Source: Clavaria fumosa (Eukaryota > Basidiomycota > Agaricomycetes > Agaricales > Clavariaceae). Taken from it: a stretch of DNA of 64,000 nucleotides. Location of the stretch: the NCBI GenBank assembly GCA_951802425.1, contig OX637803.1, positions 3,162,001-3,226,000 on the forward strand. Reading direction: 5' to 3'. Both the position numbers and the translations under genes were made by a program. Of this stretch, positions 10,203 to 21,654 are shown in pieces (within the stretch, counting starts at the first letter, position 1; every line of letters starts with the position of its first letter). The notes beneath the pieces were generated by a model, which was not told where the DNA came from, searched no databases, and saw only the letters and a program-made list of their open reading frames with translations.

Positions 10203-11326
10203 GTGGCATTCATTATGTCTGACATATACAAATGTCTCACAAAGGAACTTCAGCACAAGAAAATTTATTCTTTTCCTCTAGCATTGCCACTGGACTCAAG
10301 GGTGTGTTATCATACATACCCTGAATCTGCACCCCAGGGGTTTTGGGTGTGTTATAATATTATAAGCCCTGCATCTGCACCCCAGGGATTTTGGGTGTGT
10401 TATACTGTATACCCTGTTTCTGCACCCCAGGGTTCTTGGGTGTGTCATGCTGTATACCCTGTTTCTGCACCCCAGGGTTCTTGGGTGTGTCATACTGTAT
10501 GCCCTGTTTCTGCACCCCAGGGTTCATGGATGTATTATCGCAATACAAACTCCAGTTCTGTGTCCTTACAAGGACTGGAGTATTATGTAGTCCATGCTGC
10601 TTATGCTGCTTGGGCTTTTTGGGATTCTTGTCACGATAGCATCTATTATCATGACACAAATGCCAGTTTTGCATTGCTACAAGGAAAAGACCATGCTGCT
10701 TATGCCGCTCAGGCTTATTTGGATTCTTGTTGTTGTGCTGTATATTCTAGGGTGCATTATCATGACACAAATTCCAGTTTTATGTCACTACAAGGACAGG
10801 AGTATTATAAAGTCCACCCAGCTTATGCTGCTCAGGCCTTTTGGGGTTCTTGTTGCAATATATACCACACTTGTCCACAAGCATTCATATATTGTTTTGT
10901 TTTTATTTGTTTCATGTGTTTCAATTTTTGGAAGACAAGCAGTAAAATTTTCAAAGGAAAGCTGGTAATTGTATTTTGGAGAAAATTGATGAATTGTCAC
11001 ATATATGCCACGCTGTCAGTGAAAGCGTTGAAGAAACCAAAACACCCATTGGGTTTTATTCCACACAGCAAGATTATGGGAGGTGGTTTATGTGCATTCT
11101 CATATGATGATATCTTGCCTTACATGCAGGAGATTATAGAGCATAACAATGACTTATACAAGTTCAAGACATACATCAAAATCAGTGATGCATTTCTGCA
11201 TGAGTATGTGTGCAACATTCCAAAGGAAATGTTAGTCGAGTATCTAACTGTGACGGAGTTGAAACTAATTGCCAAACAGCACAATATTTACACGAGCACT
11301 AAAATACAAAAAGAAAAACTCAAGGC
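10203..11326 (+). CDS. N-terminal part of the Helitron protein or its leader, with in-frame tandem repeats
   Basis: This frame runs open until the inserted element at 11327. It contains about five or six 15-residue repeats (YPVSAPQGSWVCHTV type) from 45 bp DNA units, then three repeats of about 36 residues (HDTNSSF...SLQGQEYY...AYAAQAFW). A non-repetitive segment follows from about 11020 (MGGGLCAFSYDDILPYMQEI). If the insertion and one copy of its CTCAAGGC duplication are removed, the frame runs directly into the Helitron ORF at 12734 (KLKA|LIMKHKC). So at least the segment from about 11020 belongs to the Helitron protein. Whether the repeat part is translated or is 5' leader is open; an internal ATG at about 11077 is another possible start. 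Confidence 0.5.
10300..10535 (+). repeat. 45 bp tandem repeat, five to six copies
   Basis: The unit is built on CCTG(T/C)(T/A)TCTGCACCCCAGGG followed by TTCTTGGGTGTGTCATACTGTAT. It is a multiple of three, so it keeps the reading frame, and the last copies are nearly identical. Confidence 0.85.
10540..10870 (+). repeat. About 108-117 bp tandem repeat, three copies
   Basis: Each copy contains TATCATGACACAAATNCCAG, TACAAGGA, GCTTATGC(T/C)GCTCAGGC and GGNTTCTTGT. It follows the 45 bp repeat directly and stays in the same open frame. Confidence 0.75.
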
Positions 11327-12718
11327 GAGGTCTTTACACTCCCCCACCTATTCCGATAGGAGTCCTATAGGAGTAGGAATTGATAGGAATCCTAGGAATC
11401 TGATAGGAACATTATCCCAGCCAAACTGGCATGAAATCAGCATTCCTATGTTCTTTTTCCTAGTTTATTCTGATAGGAATTTAGTGAGACCATCAGAATT
11501 TCCTAGGAATTTCCTGTCATAGGATTCCTATCAGACTTGTTTGGAATACCAAACTTCTCAGACAAACAAAGGCAAATAAAGAATGCTAAAAATAAAAACT
11601 TGAAATTGAGCAGCCCTGTGGCTGGTCCCTCAGGAACAGGTTACCAATCAGGCATAGCTGCTTTTGGTAAGCTGCTATGACCGTGGGAAAATTTTTGCAC
11701 GGCTTGCAAATTATAACTTTTTATACACCAAAAAATTGGCAAAAATCAGGAGATTCCAAATCTGGACACCCCATATTTGTATCTGCCTTGGTTCAGTGTC
11801 AATTTGCAAAATACACAGAAAATATACATTTTTACACAATTCTGCAGTACTCTGGCTTGAAAATGGATAGTAGAGGATACACACACTACCTGTGGACATA
11901 TGGGAAGGGTGTGGTGTGGATTAGTTTAACAACACACCCACCATCTCTGCCACCTCCCTGGAATCCATTACCAGGAATTAGGGTGTTATTGGCCTGGGAG
12001 CATGACCATTTGTCAGATTGCAAATTCCAGCCATCAGACTATATCTTATGACATCTAATACAACCATGCAAATACCCATAATATTTGGTGCAGAACTACA
12101 GATTCCCCATGTCTATTTTCCCAAAGTTATTAAAATCTCTCCCCAGACAGCCCTTTATGTCAAATCACATATTCCTGTTGTCTAATAGCTAACAATGTAT
12201 GCATGAAAACATGTTCAAAGTTTGGTGAAGTTAGGCCAATTTCTCAGGAAGATAGCTCAGAATGTGTCTGTTGGAGTGCAAGGCAAGGTTATGCAAGTCA
12301 TGTCCTTGTCTCTGCCTTCATGTTAAGCTGTCCTCCAAAAGACACATTCTGAGCTATCTTCCAAGTCATTCTTGCAATGGCCACCTATTGCAATTACAAT
12401 AGTTTATTGCAAGGAATCTACATCATTGACTGCAACAACAACAACAGCAACAACAACCTGTTGTACCTGTACTTGAAATTTGGGTAGGAAATTTATTGGA
12501 AATTCATTGGAAATTCATTGGAAATTCATCGGAAATTCATCGGAAATTTATCAGAATGTCACTGTAACACTGATGGCCCATTCCAATCAGAATCCTATAG
12601 GATTCCAATCCATTCCTATCAGACTCTTAGGACTTTGATTCATTCCTATAGGATTCCTAGGAGTACAATCATTCTGATCAGACTCCTATAGGAATAGGTG
12701 GGGGAGTGAAAAGTACAG
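11327..12718. mobile_element. Non-autonomous inverted-repeat DNA element inserted in the Helitron gene
   Basis: The ends share CACTCCCCCACCTATTCC in inverted orientation (11337 onward and up to about 12708), followed by further imperfect inverted sequence rich in CCTATAGGA and CCTAGGAATC. CTCAAGGC occurs at 11319-11326 and at 12719-12726, which fits an 8 bp target duplication; a 5 bp reading (AAGGC) is also possible. Removing the element restores the Helitron frame. It encodes no transposase. Inside are an inverted repeat (12249-12276 against 12333-12362), an 11 bp tandem repeat (GGAAATTCATT) at about 12497-12553, and a CAACAA microsatellite near 12435. An 8 bp duplication would suit the hAT superfamily, but the terminal bases are not typical, so the class is open. 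Confidence 0.75.
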
Positions 12719-12733
12719 CTCAAGGCCCTTATA

Positions 12734-14824
12734 ATGAAACACAAATGTGATAACTGTGCTGAATTTGTGTCTGTACTTCAGCATATAAATATCCATGAAC
12801 TTCTTAAGGCATCCAAATCAGACAATCTTGCAAGTGTAAGAAAGTATCAAAAGAGGATGGGTGCTGCGTACAAAAGAATGAATTTGAAATCTGCTGAAAA
12901 GTATCAAAAAGGTAGGAAAGATACAACTAAATTGAGTGAAATCACTTGTGCTGAGGATAGAAAGGTTCATATGAATGGTGTATCAAACAATTTGAGTGAC
13001 ATCACTTATGCTGAGGATAGAGAGGTTCATATGAAAGGTGTATCAAAACCAGGCAAGAGAGGCAGATGCTGCACCTTCCCACCTCCACCTCCGTCTTATG
13101 AATTGCAGCACCAAATTTTGTCTGATGCATGTAATGACATGGCCATTGATTGCATTCAGGAACAAGGATGTGCAGTATGTGGAAGGTTGACCTTAATTTG
13201 TGACATGAGACAGCTTGTTGATGTTGACTTAAATCTTGATATATTAGTCAGACCTGGGGTCACACAAGCAGAATGTAAAAGTGAGGCAGAAAGAGTGACA
13301 GAGCTATCAGGCCCTGTATTGCTACCAAAAGCAGATAAAATATGTATGACATGCCACACATCTTTAAAGAAAGAAAAGATACCTGTCACGAGTCTTGCAA
13401 ATGGAAACTGGATTGGAGAGGTACCAGATGCATTAGCAAAACTTTCTTTTGCAGAACAACTACTGGTTGCTAGAGTTTGTCACAACCGATGTATAGTTCG
13501 TGTTTCATCTGGAATGCACAAAATGAGAGCCAATGCAATCACATTTGCAAATCCAATACCCAAAGTGTATGATGTGCTGCCTCCACCAATAGAGGAGCTT
13601 GATGATGTACTAGCTTTCATATATACAGGACCATGTCAACCCACTAAATCAGACTTTGAAAGAATGCCACTCTTAGTCAGACGCAAAAAGGTTAGAGATG
13701 CTTTGGAGTGGCTGAAACTTAATCACTCTGATTATTATGATTTGGAAATATCATTGCGGAACCTTGAGGAGTACCCAGAGGATGAACCTCCTGTGGTTGT
13801 AGACTATCGTCTGTCATATGAAAATAAGGATCCAGAGTCAACAGCAGTCAATGATGATGAAAGAGAAGAGGGAGTTGAAAATGGAATTTGTCCATTTGTT
13901 GTCCATGGCTTAATGGGAGAAGAGTATTCTACAAAAAGCCTAAAAGCTCTTAAAGCAATTGCCCTTGAACACCTCACAAAGAACAGGAAAGTTCTAGCTA
14001 TAGGTCATGCACCTCAAGCAGAAAGTATATATAACAACCCTCAACTATTTCCACAGATGATGCCATGGCTTTTTCCATATGGTCTTGGAGGGATTGGAAA
14101 CAACCTTCATGCAGTACATATATCAGATTTTGCACATAAGCAACACTTATTGATGTACCATGACAAAAGATTTCAGAAGGATCCTTACTTTCCACTGATA
14201 GCCTTTAACCATGAGCAAATTAAGCAGAGCACAAGTGGAGGGTATTTACTTGCAGAAAAGACTAAATTTGAAGACATTTCTCAAAGGTTACTGGATGTAG
14301 ACCTTTCTGCTTTATTAAATCTCACTTCAAGAATGGAAAAAGGAGAAGCAGTTAACCCAGAAACCAATGAGGAAAAGGTGTGTTTTCAGCTGTTGAAGGA
14401 TATTGATCATGTGGGAGGTCATGTGAAGGGTTCAATCACCAACAAGAAGTATATGCGTAATGAAATTTGGGCTTTGATCTCTTTCATTGGAGCACCATCA
14501 TGGTTCATTACATTTGCACCTGCAGATGTCAAGCACCCCATTTCTCTGTATTATGCTGACACACAAGACCAATTTCAACCCAGCATCAAAAGTTATGAAC
14601 AATGGTACAGGTTAATTGCACAGAATCCTGTAGCAGGGGCAAGGTTTTTCCATTTCATGTCCAAAATGTTTATCAGACATGTTTTAGGCATTGGGAAAAA
14701 GCATTCTGGACTTTATGGAGATACAGCTGCATATTATGGAACAGTAGAACAACAAGGTCACCTCACACTACACATGCATATGCTTGTATGGATTAAATTT
14801 GCATTATCACCACAGGAAATCTGA
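12734..14824 (+). pseudogene. Helitron protein part 1: zinc motifs, DUF6570-like and Helitron-like N domain, Rep HUH motif
   Basis: The segment has Cys pairs CDNC (start), CAVC and CMTC. A region resembling DUF6570 follows (GNWIGEVPDALAKLSFAEQ and RKKVRDALEWLKLNH), then the Helitron-like N-terminal domain (PQMMPWLFPYGLGGI; GAPSWFITFAPADVKHP). It ends with the HUH motif of the rolling-circle nickase, HLTLHMHMLVWI, where the two histidines bind the metal ion. The reading frame stops at TGA 14822-14824 and resumes in the same frame (QEI*DKIM); arginine is expected there, so CGA to TGA is likely. Without the stop the protein would run straight into the next segment. Confidence 0.85.
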
Positions 14825-14833
14825 GACAAAATA

Positions 14834-17401
14834 ATGGACACATCCTCTGATTTCCTCCAAAAGATACTTGAATATCTTGAGGGAGTCCATTCAGGAGAGT
14901 TTTTGACTGGATCAATGAGTGATGTCAAAAATAGTGTAGAACATAATGCAACATGTCCAAGCTACCAAGATCCAACACAAACACTGCCTAATCCCCCTCC
15001 TCCAATTTGTCAATGTAAGGAAAGAACCAATTGTTCTCACACCAAATCATGGAAGGAGAAATATAATGCAGAGGTTGATGACTTGATATTTCATTCAAAT
15101 ATCCATACTTGCACCAAAAATCAGGTCATGGGGAGTGGAACCCATGCAAAGGGTAGACCATCTTGTATTAACAAATATGGACTATGTAAAGCCAGGTTTC
15201 CATGTCATATTTACTTACAGACTGAAGTTGATATGAAAACAGGTGCACTTCATATTAAAAAAAGAGAGGCATGGTTGAATACATTCACTCCACTTGTGAC
15301 ATATCTACTGCAATGTAACACAGATGTGACTAGCCTTCTATCAGGGACTGCAATTAAAGCTGTAGTGGCATATGTTTCAGACTATATTACAAAGCCTGGA
15401 CTGAAAACTTATAGCATGTTTGAAGCAATAAGAGGAGTGTTCAATCGTAATTCCACAATGCTTAGAGGAAATATGAGTCGCAAAGAGAAAGCACAACGTT
15501 TGATTGTACAAATTGTGAATACGTTGACATCAAAGATGGAGATAGGAAGTCCAATGGCATCTCTCTATCTGTTGGGCAATCCAGATCATTATACAAGCCA
15601 TGTCTTTGTTACCATTTACTGGAGGCAGTATGTAAAGGAAGCATTGAAGCCTTGGAGTGAGAATGCTCAAAATGAAGTTGACATAGAAGGACCAGACAAG
15701 GTGATGTTACAATGTGTACAAAATCGCTATGTTGGAGTATCATCAGTGCAAGACTATCTGTATAGGCCAATGAAGTATGATGATATGACATTATATGAGT
15801 GGGTTCAGAAAGCTTCTAGGGTTAAACAACCTTCATCACAACAACAGTATTCAAAGGTAGCAAGAGAAATTGATGAACTAGATCTATTTCAAGATGTAGA
15901 TACAGAAGCAGAATGTGAGAATGTATTACATGCACCCCAACAATGTCAATCAGCATCAAGTATTGTACGTGCAGATGCTGACGATGAACTGAACCTTGTC
16001 TATGATGACACATGCCAAGATGAAGCAGAGGCACCATGTGCCATTCATGAGAGCACAGGTAAGTTACACAATGAAGACAGTACCATAGTATATAAATTAT
16101 ATATGAAGGAGCATCCCTTGCACGAAACTCATATGGTGAAGTTTGATGATAGAAAAGGTGAAGTAGTGCCTAACTTCATAGGAGGCACTCTCCCAAGGCG
16201 TGATTGGGGTGATTGGGAGTATTATTGTGCCACAATGCTCACACTATTTAAGCCATGGAGAAATGGAAAGGATCTAAAACTACAAGGGCAGACCTGGGAT
16301 GAAGCTTTTGAAATTTATGCCTTTACACAAGGACAATTTAAGTTAATGGATAATTTCAATATAAGGTATGAGTGTAATGATGCAAGGGATGACTTTGCTG
16401 CTCAAATGAAGCAAAATATGTCTACACCTGGTTTGGGCATGCAAAGTTCAGCATCTGATGATTGGGATGATGTAGAATGTGGACAGGGAGATGATTTTGG
16501 GGATGACGAAGGGGAAGACAAGGTGAATTATGGGCTGAATTGTTACACTACACTTGGTGCACAAGGTAAAGTAATACAGGCTCAAATGAATGCTACAGAG
16601 AACTGTGTGAGAAATGCTGGGTGGCTTCTCATAGACACCAATCCATATAAACCTGAAGTAATGCAGCAAGCTGAAAAATGGAAGATGGCTGTACAAGAAA
16701 AGCGAAATGCAGTGTTAGCTGAAAGAAGTGCTACTATTATAAAGAACAACTCTGACAAAAACATAGACCTGGCATTACAAGGGGATGGAAAAGTCTCTAT
16801 AGTTGACTCTTCTTATTTACACAAGAAATTTCAAGCTCAGCATAAAGCAGATCAAGAACAACTAGATCTGGCTGTCATGACCTTCAACCTGAACAAGGAG
16901 CAAGAGAGAGCTTTTAGAATTGTTGGCAATCATGCTGTGACACAAGGAAGTAAGCAACTTAGAATGTACTTAGGTGGGATGGGTGGAACAGGTAAATCAC
17001 AAGTGATTAAAGCATTGAAGCAATTCTTCTTGCAAAGACAAGAGTCTTATAGGTTCCTAATATTAGGACCCACAGGAACATCAGCAGCATTACTGGCAGG
17101 TTCTACATATCATTCTGCCTTGGGGATTCAAGTTGGCAGTATTGGTAGAGGAGGTGCTTCAATGGCTCATGTACAGGCCAGACTTGAAGGAGTGAATTAC
17201 ATCTTTATAGATGAAGTTTCTATGGTGGCATGTCATGACCTGTACAAGATCAGCGCACAATTAGCCAAAGTCACAGGAGTGATTGATGTACCTTTTGGAG
17301 GCATAAATATGATTTTGCTGGTGACTTTGCACAACTCCCCCCTGTTGGTGGTGCTCCTCTTTATAGTGGATCAATTGGAACACAAAATGAATCATCATTA
17401 A
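14834..17401 (+). pseudogene. Helitron protein part 2: Rep tyrosine motif and Pif1 helicase N-terminal half
   Basis: This continues the 12734 frame after the TGA. The Rep tyrosine motif lies in VAYVSDYITKP (around 15370-15400), supplying the nucleophiles for strand nicking. An acidic linker follows. The Pif1-type superfamily 1B helicase begins near 16890 (LNKEQERAF), with Walker A GMGGTGKS at about 16978-17001 and Walker B FIDEVSM near 17204-17225. One T is missing from the run at 17313-17316, so the conserved FGGINMI(F)AGD(F)AQLPP motif is broken and the frame ends early at 17401. The true reading continues one frame over from 17317. Confidence 0.85.
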
Positions 17402-19608
17402 AACCACATTTGCAACAAGCAGCAATAGGTAGGGCCCTTTGGCATCAAGTGACCACAGTTGTTATACTTAGAGAAAACATGCGACAGACAAGTCAAACCA
17501 CATGTGATGCTGCATTTCGAACTGCACTTGTAAATATGAGATATGGGGCATGCACACCACATGACATACATTTCTTGTGAAGTAGAATTGCAGGGATGCT
17601 TCCAAACCAACCTAAGCTTGCGTCTAAGAATTTCCGAAATGTCCCAATCATTTGTGGTATGCACACTCAGAAAGACATGATCAATCAACTTGGATGTGAA
17701 AGATTTGCAGCAGATACTGGTCAAAGATTGACCAATCTTTTCTCTAAGGACAAGTGGGGGAAAGGATGGGACCCTGCTGTAAAAAAGAAAAGAAGTGGCA
17801 GTAGAGCAGGTCATTCAATGTTACACTCCTCAGATAGTATTGACTTTGACACTCAGAGAGAGATATGGAAAGTCAGGCATGGATCTACAGAACACTTTGC
17901 AGGGAAATTGTCATTGTGCATTGGAATGCCTGTGATGATTAGAAATAATGAAGCTACAGAGTTATGCATAACAAAAGGTCAAGAGGGCTTTGTTGCTGGA
18001 TGGCAAAGTGGGAAAGGGCAACATAATAAATATGTTATTGACACCCTTTTTGTAAGACTTGATAATCCACCTCAAACCATTCATTTACCAGGCCTACCAC
18101 CTAATGTTGTACCTCTTGTGAAAGGGAAAAAAACAATTAATTGCATGTTCCCAAGTGACAGAACAGAAAACATTGAGAGACAACAGGTGTGGGTATTGCC
18201 AAATTTTGCTATGACAGCTCATGCTTCACAAGGGAAGACAAGGCCATACAATGTAGTTCATTTGAATAGTTGCACATCACACATGGCATATTACACTGCT
18301 TTGTCTCAAAGTGCTTCAGCATCTGGTACAGTCATCATACAGGGATTTGATTCCAGAGTCATTACTAAAGGATGTTCTGGTTATCTCCAACAGGAATTTC
18401 GAGAACAAGAGATTCTAGATGACATTACAAGGATGAGATATGAAGGTCATCTTCCTGCACATATCAATGGCGAGATACAAAACACCTTGATCAGTCAGTT
18501 TCGGGAGTGGAAAGGGGATATGTACATTCCTGACAAGACTGATTCCTGTTTGAGATGGTGTAGCAAAGATTCCTTCATTACATCTTCTCCACACAATTAT
18601 GATCCATGGCAGTCTGTTAATAAACACAAACCAAAAGACCTTGACCACTTGCATCAAATGACTCATATGGTCCTTGAGCCTGTAAATAAGGGTCAACAGT
18701 TTCATCATGTCCATTCAATGAGGAAGCATTACTTGGAAGATTTAGATAGTCATCAGATTGCCAAAAAATTGAAGATCAAAGTTCAGAATAGTGTCACAAA
18801 GGGAAGCATGTCTTTGCATGGATTGACATGGAATAACATGAACTGGAGCTGTGCATATGATTCTTTATTTGTGATCATTCATGCAATATGGAGTCAAAGG
18901 ACAAGTGTTTGGACTGAGAGACTAAAATCAGTAGGGAATACATACTTGTCTCTTCTTGTAGATGGTTTTGTGCAGATGTTACAACAAACAACTACGTTTG
19001 AAGAAGTAAGAGATGCATTAAAGCTTCACTTGCACAAGAAGGATCCTATACAATTCCCTTTAGGTCAAGTTGGGACAAGTGTAGCAGATTTAGCCATTGC
19101 AATGATGACATCAAGTGACATAATGACATTGTCACAAGTCAGATGTTCAAAATGTCATTATGAGGGGGTACATAGGCTAGAGTGTGTATTGCATGCAAAT
19201 AGGCAAAGGGTTTCTATTACCACTGCAGAATGGGTGGACTCTTTGAAAGATCAAGTATATCCAGAGTGTCCTGAATGTCACACTAAAGCATCAAACTCAA
19301 TCTTGTATCAACAGCCCCCACCTCTATTAATTTTGGAATATCCTGACTGTAACATAGTCACAAGTCATACAATTAAGCTGAATGTAGTTAGTGGTTCAGT
19401 CCAATTTCACCTGAGAGGCATCATATACCATGGAGGTTATCACTTTACATCACGTATAATTGATAAAGATGGTATGATATGGTATCATGATGGAATGACA
19501 ACAAAAGAAAGCTGTAAGCAGGATGGTAATTTACAGACAGTGACAGATGTCTTCTTAGCAAACTGCAGAGCCAGAAAACTGGTCTTAGCTGTGTATGCAT
19601 GCTTGTAA
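17317..19608 (+). pseudogene. Helitron protein part 3: helicase C-terminal half and USP-like cysteine protease
   Basis: After the 1-base deletion the frame reads AGDFAQLPPVGG, then ENMRQTS, to TGA 17578-17580 (HFL*SRIAG, where arginine is expected), and on to the TAA-type end near 19608. Helicase motifs include AMTAHASQGKT and MAYYTALSQSAS. From about 18780 a separate domain starts. NWSCAYDSLF resembles a cysteine box (Cys codon 18849-18851), two CxxC pairs (CSKC, CPEC) sit in a zinc-ribbon-like insertion, and GGYHFTSRI...WYHDG resembles a histidine box (His codon 19441-19443). The order Cys, zinc fingers, His fits ubiquitin-specific proteases rather than Ulp1. The role in transposition is unknown. 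Confidence 0.8.
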
Positions 19609-19609
19609 A

Positions 19610-19922
19610 GTAAATGAACAGGCAGTGACAGGGACAGTTGGTAGGCAGTGACAGCTACAGCAAGGACTATAGTGAGTAGGGAGTGGGCAGTGACAGTGAG
19701 TAGGGAAGAGGAAGCCCTGGTAGGTGATGAGGAACAGGGAGGGGCAAGTAGGAAGTCAGTAGTGATGCAGGAAGTGGTTGGCAACAGTGAGTAGAGAACA
19801 GGCAGCAATGGTGACAGTGAGCAGGGGGTGGGCAGTGAACAGGGATCAGGCAGCAACAGTGACAGTGAGCAGGGGTTGGGCAGCAACAGCAACAGTGAGC
19901 AGTGAATGAGCAGTGATGGCAA
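19610..19922. repeat. Degenerate GCAGTGACAG-type repeat
   Basis: Loose repeats of GGCAGTGACAGTGAGCAGGG fill the space between the Helitron stop and the Tc1 element. A Helitron 3' terminus could be hidden here but I could not define one. Confidence 0.6.
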
Positions 19923-20138
19923 CAGTTACTCAAAAAACTGTCCAGATGTTTCGCACTTTTGGATTATGTCAGCAATATCTCCATAACCACTGAATGAGAA
20001 GGCATGTAAAACACACCATCTGATAGCCCTACATCTCAGCTATTTGCCCATGTATTCAACATCAATATATAATTGGTTTAAGCCGAGATATTTGCACTTG
20101 TTTGTTGGGGTGTCATCCGGACGGTTTTTTTGCAGGCA
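19923..20138 (+). repeat. Left inverted repeat of the Tc1 element
   Basis: The repeat is 216 bp. Its outer end carries AAAAAACTGTCC and its inner end carries the same motif inverted (GGACGGTTTTTTTGCA), so each arm is itself bounded by short inverted repeats. Confidence 0.9.
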
Positions 20139-20261
20139 TCAAAAAGTAGAAGAATCACATGACTTTGTTGATTGTGTGACCCAATCCACAAAATCATGTG
20201 ACTAGACCACCTTCTAACATATAAGGAGGGCCCTTATTCAGTTTACCCCCACTATCCCATC

Positions 20262-21327
20262 ATGAAGCAGCTTCCCACTGCACTTCGGATGTCTATCATC
20301 TCTTTGCTGCAAAATGGTGATTCCTGTCGCCAAATTGCTGCTAGGCTTGGTGTTGGTCACTCTACTGTCTCTGAACTTCGCTCTCAGATTGCTGGCACTC
20401 TTTCCAAGAGTGTTGGTGGTCACCCTACTAAGCTCTCATCCTACGATTGCCGTAAGCTGGTGCAACTTATCACCACAGGCAAGGCTGACACAGCTTCCCA
20501 CCTCCAACGGGAGCTCCAAAATGTCACCAATATCGATGTCAGCACCCAGACGATTCGTAATGCCCTCAAGAAGGAGGACTTGGTTGCTCATACCAAGGTC
20601 AAGAAGCCCCTTCTTCGCCCTCACCACTTCAAACAGCGCTTGGACTTTGCTTGTAAGTACCAGCACTGGACTGAGGAAGACTGGGCTCGTGTTATCTGGT
20701 CTGATGAGACCAAGATCAATCGCTTTGCATCAGATGGTAGGCAATGGGTCTGGAAAAGGCCTGGGGCTCCTCTGACTGCTCAGCATATCTCACCTACTGT
20801 GAAGTTTGGGGGTGGGAGTGTGATGGTTTGGGGATGCATGACAGTCCATGGGGTGGGCTTCATGTGCAGGATAGAGGGGAGGATGGATGCATCCCTCTAT
20901 GAGGAGATCTTGGGTGATGATCTTCTTGGGACTGTGGAGTTTTATGGGATGGATAGGGAGGACTTAATCTTCCAACAAGTAAGTGCAGTATTATGAGATG
21001 GATAAGGAGAAACTGACTTGGTAACAGGACAATGACTCCAAGCACACCTCAAAACGAGCACAGAAGTGGTTCAAAGACAATGGAATTAAGGTTTTGGATT
21101 GGCCTGCACAGTCTCCTGACCTCAATCCCATAGAACACCTCTGGCAAATGCTCAAATTTCGCCTTTCAGCATACCCTGATGAGCCTGGAAGCATTCATGA
21201 GTTGTGGAAGAGGGTGGAGGCAGAATGGGAGAAGATATCAAAGGAAGAGTGCATAAAACTAATCCATAGTATGCCTAGAAGAGTTGCAGCAGTGTTAAAG
21301 GCCAAGGGGGGTTATACCAAGTACTAA
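20262..21327 (+). CDS. Tc1-type DD34E transposase
   Basis: Two exons, 20262-20978 and 21028-21327, are joined across a 49 bp GT-AG intron and give about 338 residues, the usual length for the family. The N terminus has a helix-turn-helix (CRQIAARLGVGHSTVSELR) and the linker GGHPTKLS, expected to bind the inverted repeats. The catalytic triad is D in WSDETKINRF, D in QQDNDSKHTS right after the splice, and E in SPDLNPIEHLW, with 34 residues between the last two. GGGSVMVWG is also typical. No stop or frameshift is visible, so the enzyme may be active. Confidence 0.93.
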
Positions 21328-21352
21328 ATTAATTGTGTTTGCTTAATTTGAA

Positions 21353-21568
21353 TGCCTGCAAAAAAACTGTCCGGATGACACCCCAACAAACAAGTGCAAA
21401 TATCTCAGCTTAAACCAATTATATATTAATGTTAAATACATGGGCAGATAGCTGGGATGTAGGGCTATCAGATGGTGTGTTTTACATGCCTTCTCATTCA
21501 GTGGTTATGGAGATATTTTTGACATAATCCAAAAGTGCGAAACATCCGGACAGTTTTTTGAGTCACTG
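21353..21568 (-). repeat. Right inverted repeat of the Tc1 element
   Basis: This is the reverse-complement partner of 19923-20138, also 216 bp, with few differences. Inner end TGCCTGCAAAAAAACTGTCC, outer end CAGTTTTTTGAGTCACTG followed by TA. Confidence 0.9.
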
Positions 21569-21654
21569 TATATAGCAAGTGCAACTTGAGTTCACACAAG
21601 GGAACAGTAATTTATGTATTGTTAGTTCAACACAGTATTACAAAGATGGGAGGA

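Larger units (their letters stand above)
11041..19608 (+). mobile_element. Helitron (rolling-circle transposon), coding region; ends not found
   Basis: The coding content (Helitron-like N-terminal domain, HUH replication initiator, Pif1 helicase, C-terminal protease-like domain) identifies a Helitron. It is interrupted by the inverted-repeat element at 11327-12718. I could not find a convincing 5' TC or 3' CTRR terminus with hairpin. The region after the last stop is repetitive and then hit by a Tc1 element, so the 3' end may be lost or lie beyond 21.6 kb. Confidence 0.85.
19923..21568 (+). mobile_element. Complete Tc1/mariner element
   Basis: The element is 1,646 bp with 216 bp inverted repeats (19923-20138 and 21353-21568), both beginning CAGT(T/G)ACTCAAAAAACTG from the outside. 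TA follows the right end (21569-21570). On the left the dinucleotide before CAGT is AA, so the left TA has probably mutated. It holds a single transposase gene with an intact frame and sits in repeat sequence just downstream of the Helitron gene. Confidence 0.93.

Noticed and set aside
14822..14833. In-frame TGA between the two Helitron ORFs as programmed readthrough
   Set aside because: A second TGA and a one-base deletion occur further on in the same gene, so decay is the simpler reading.
17313..17400. Programmed frameshift in the helicase at the T run
   Set aside because: The shift destroys the conserved GDFAQLPP motif and no slippery heptamer with structure is evident; a single-base deletion explains it.
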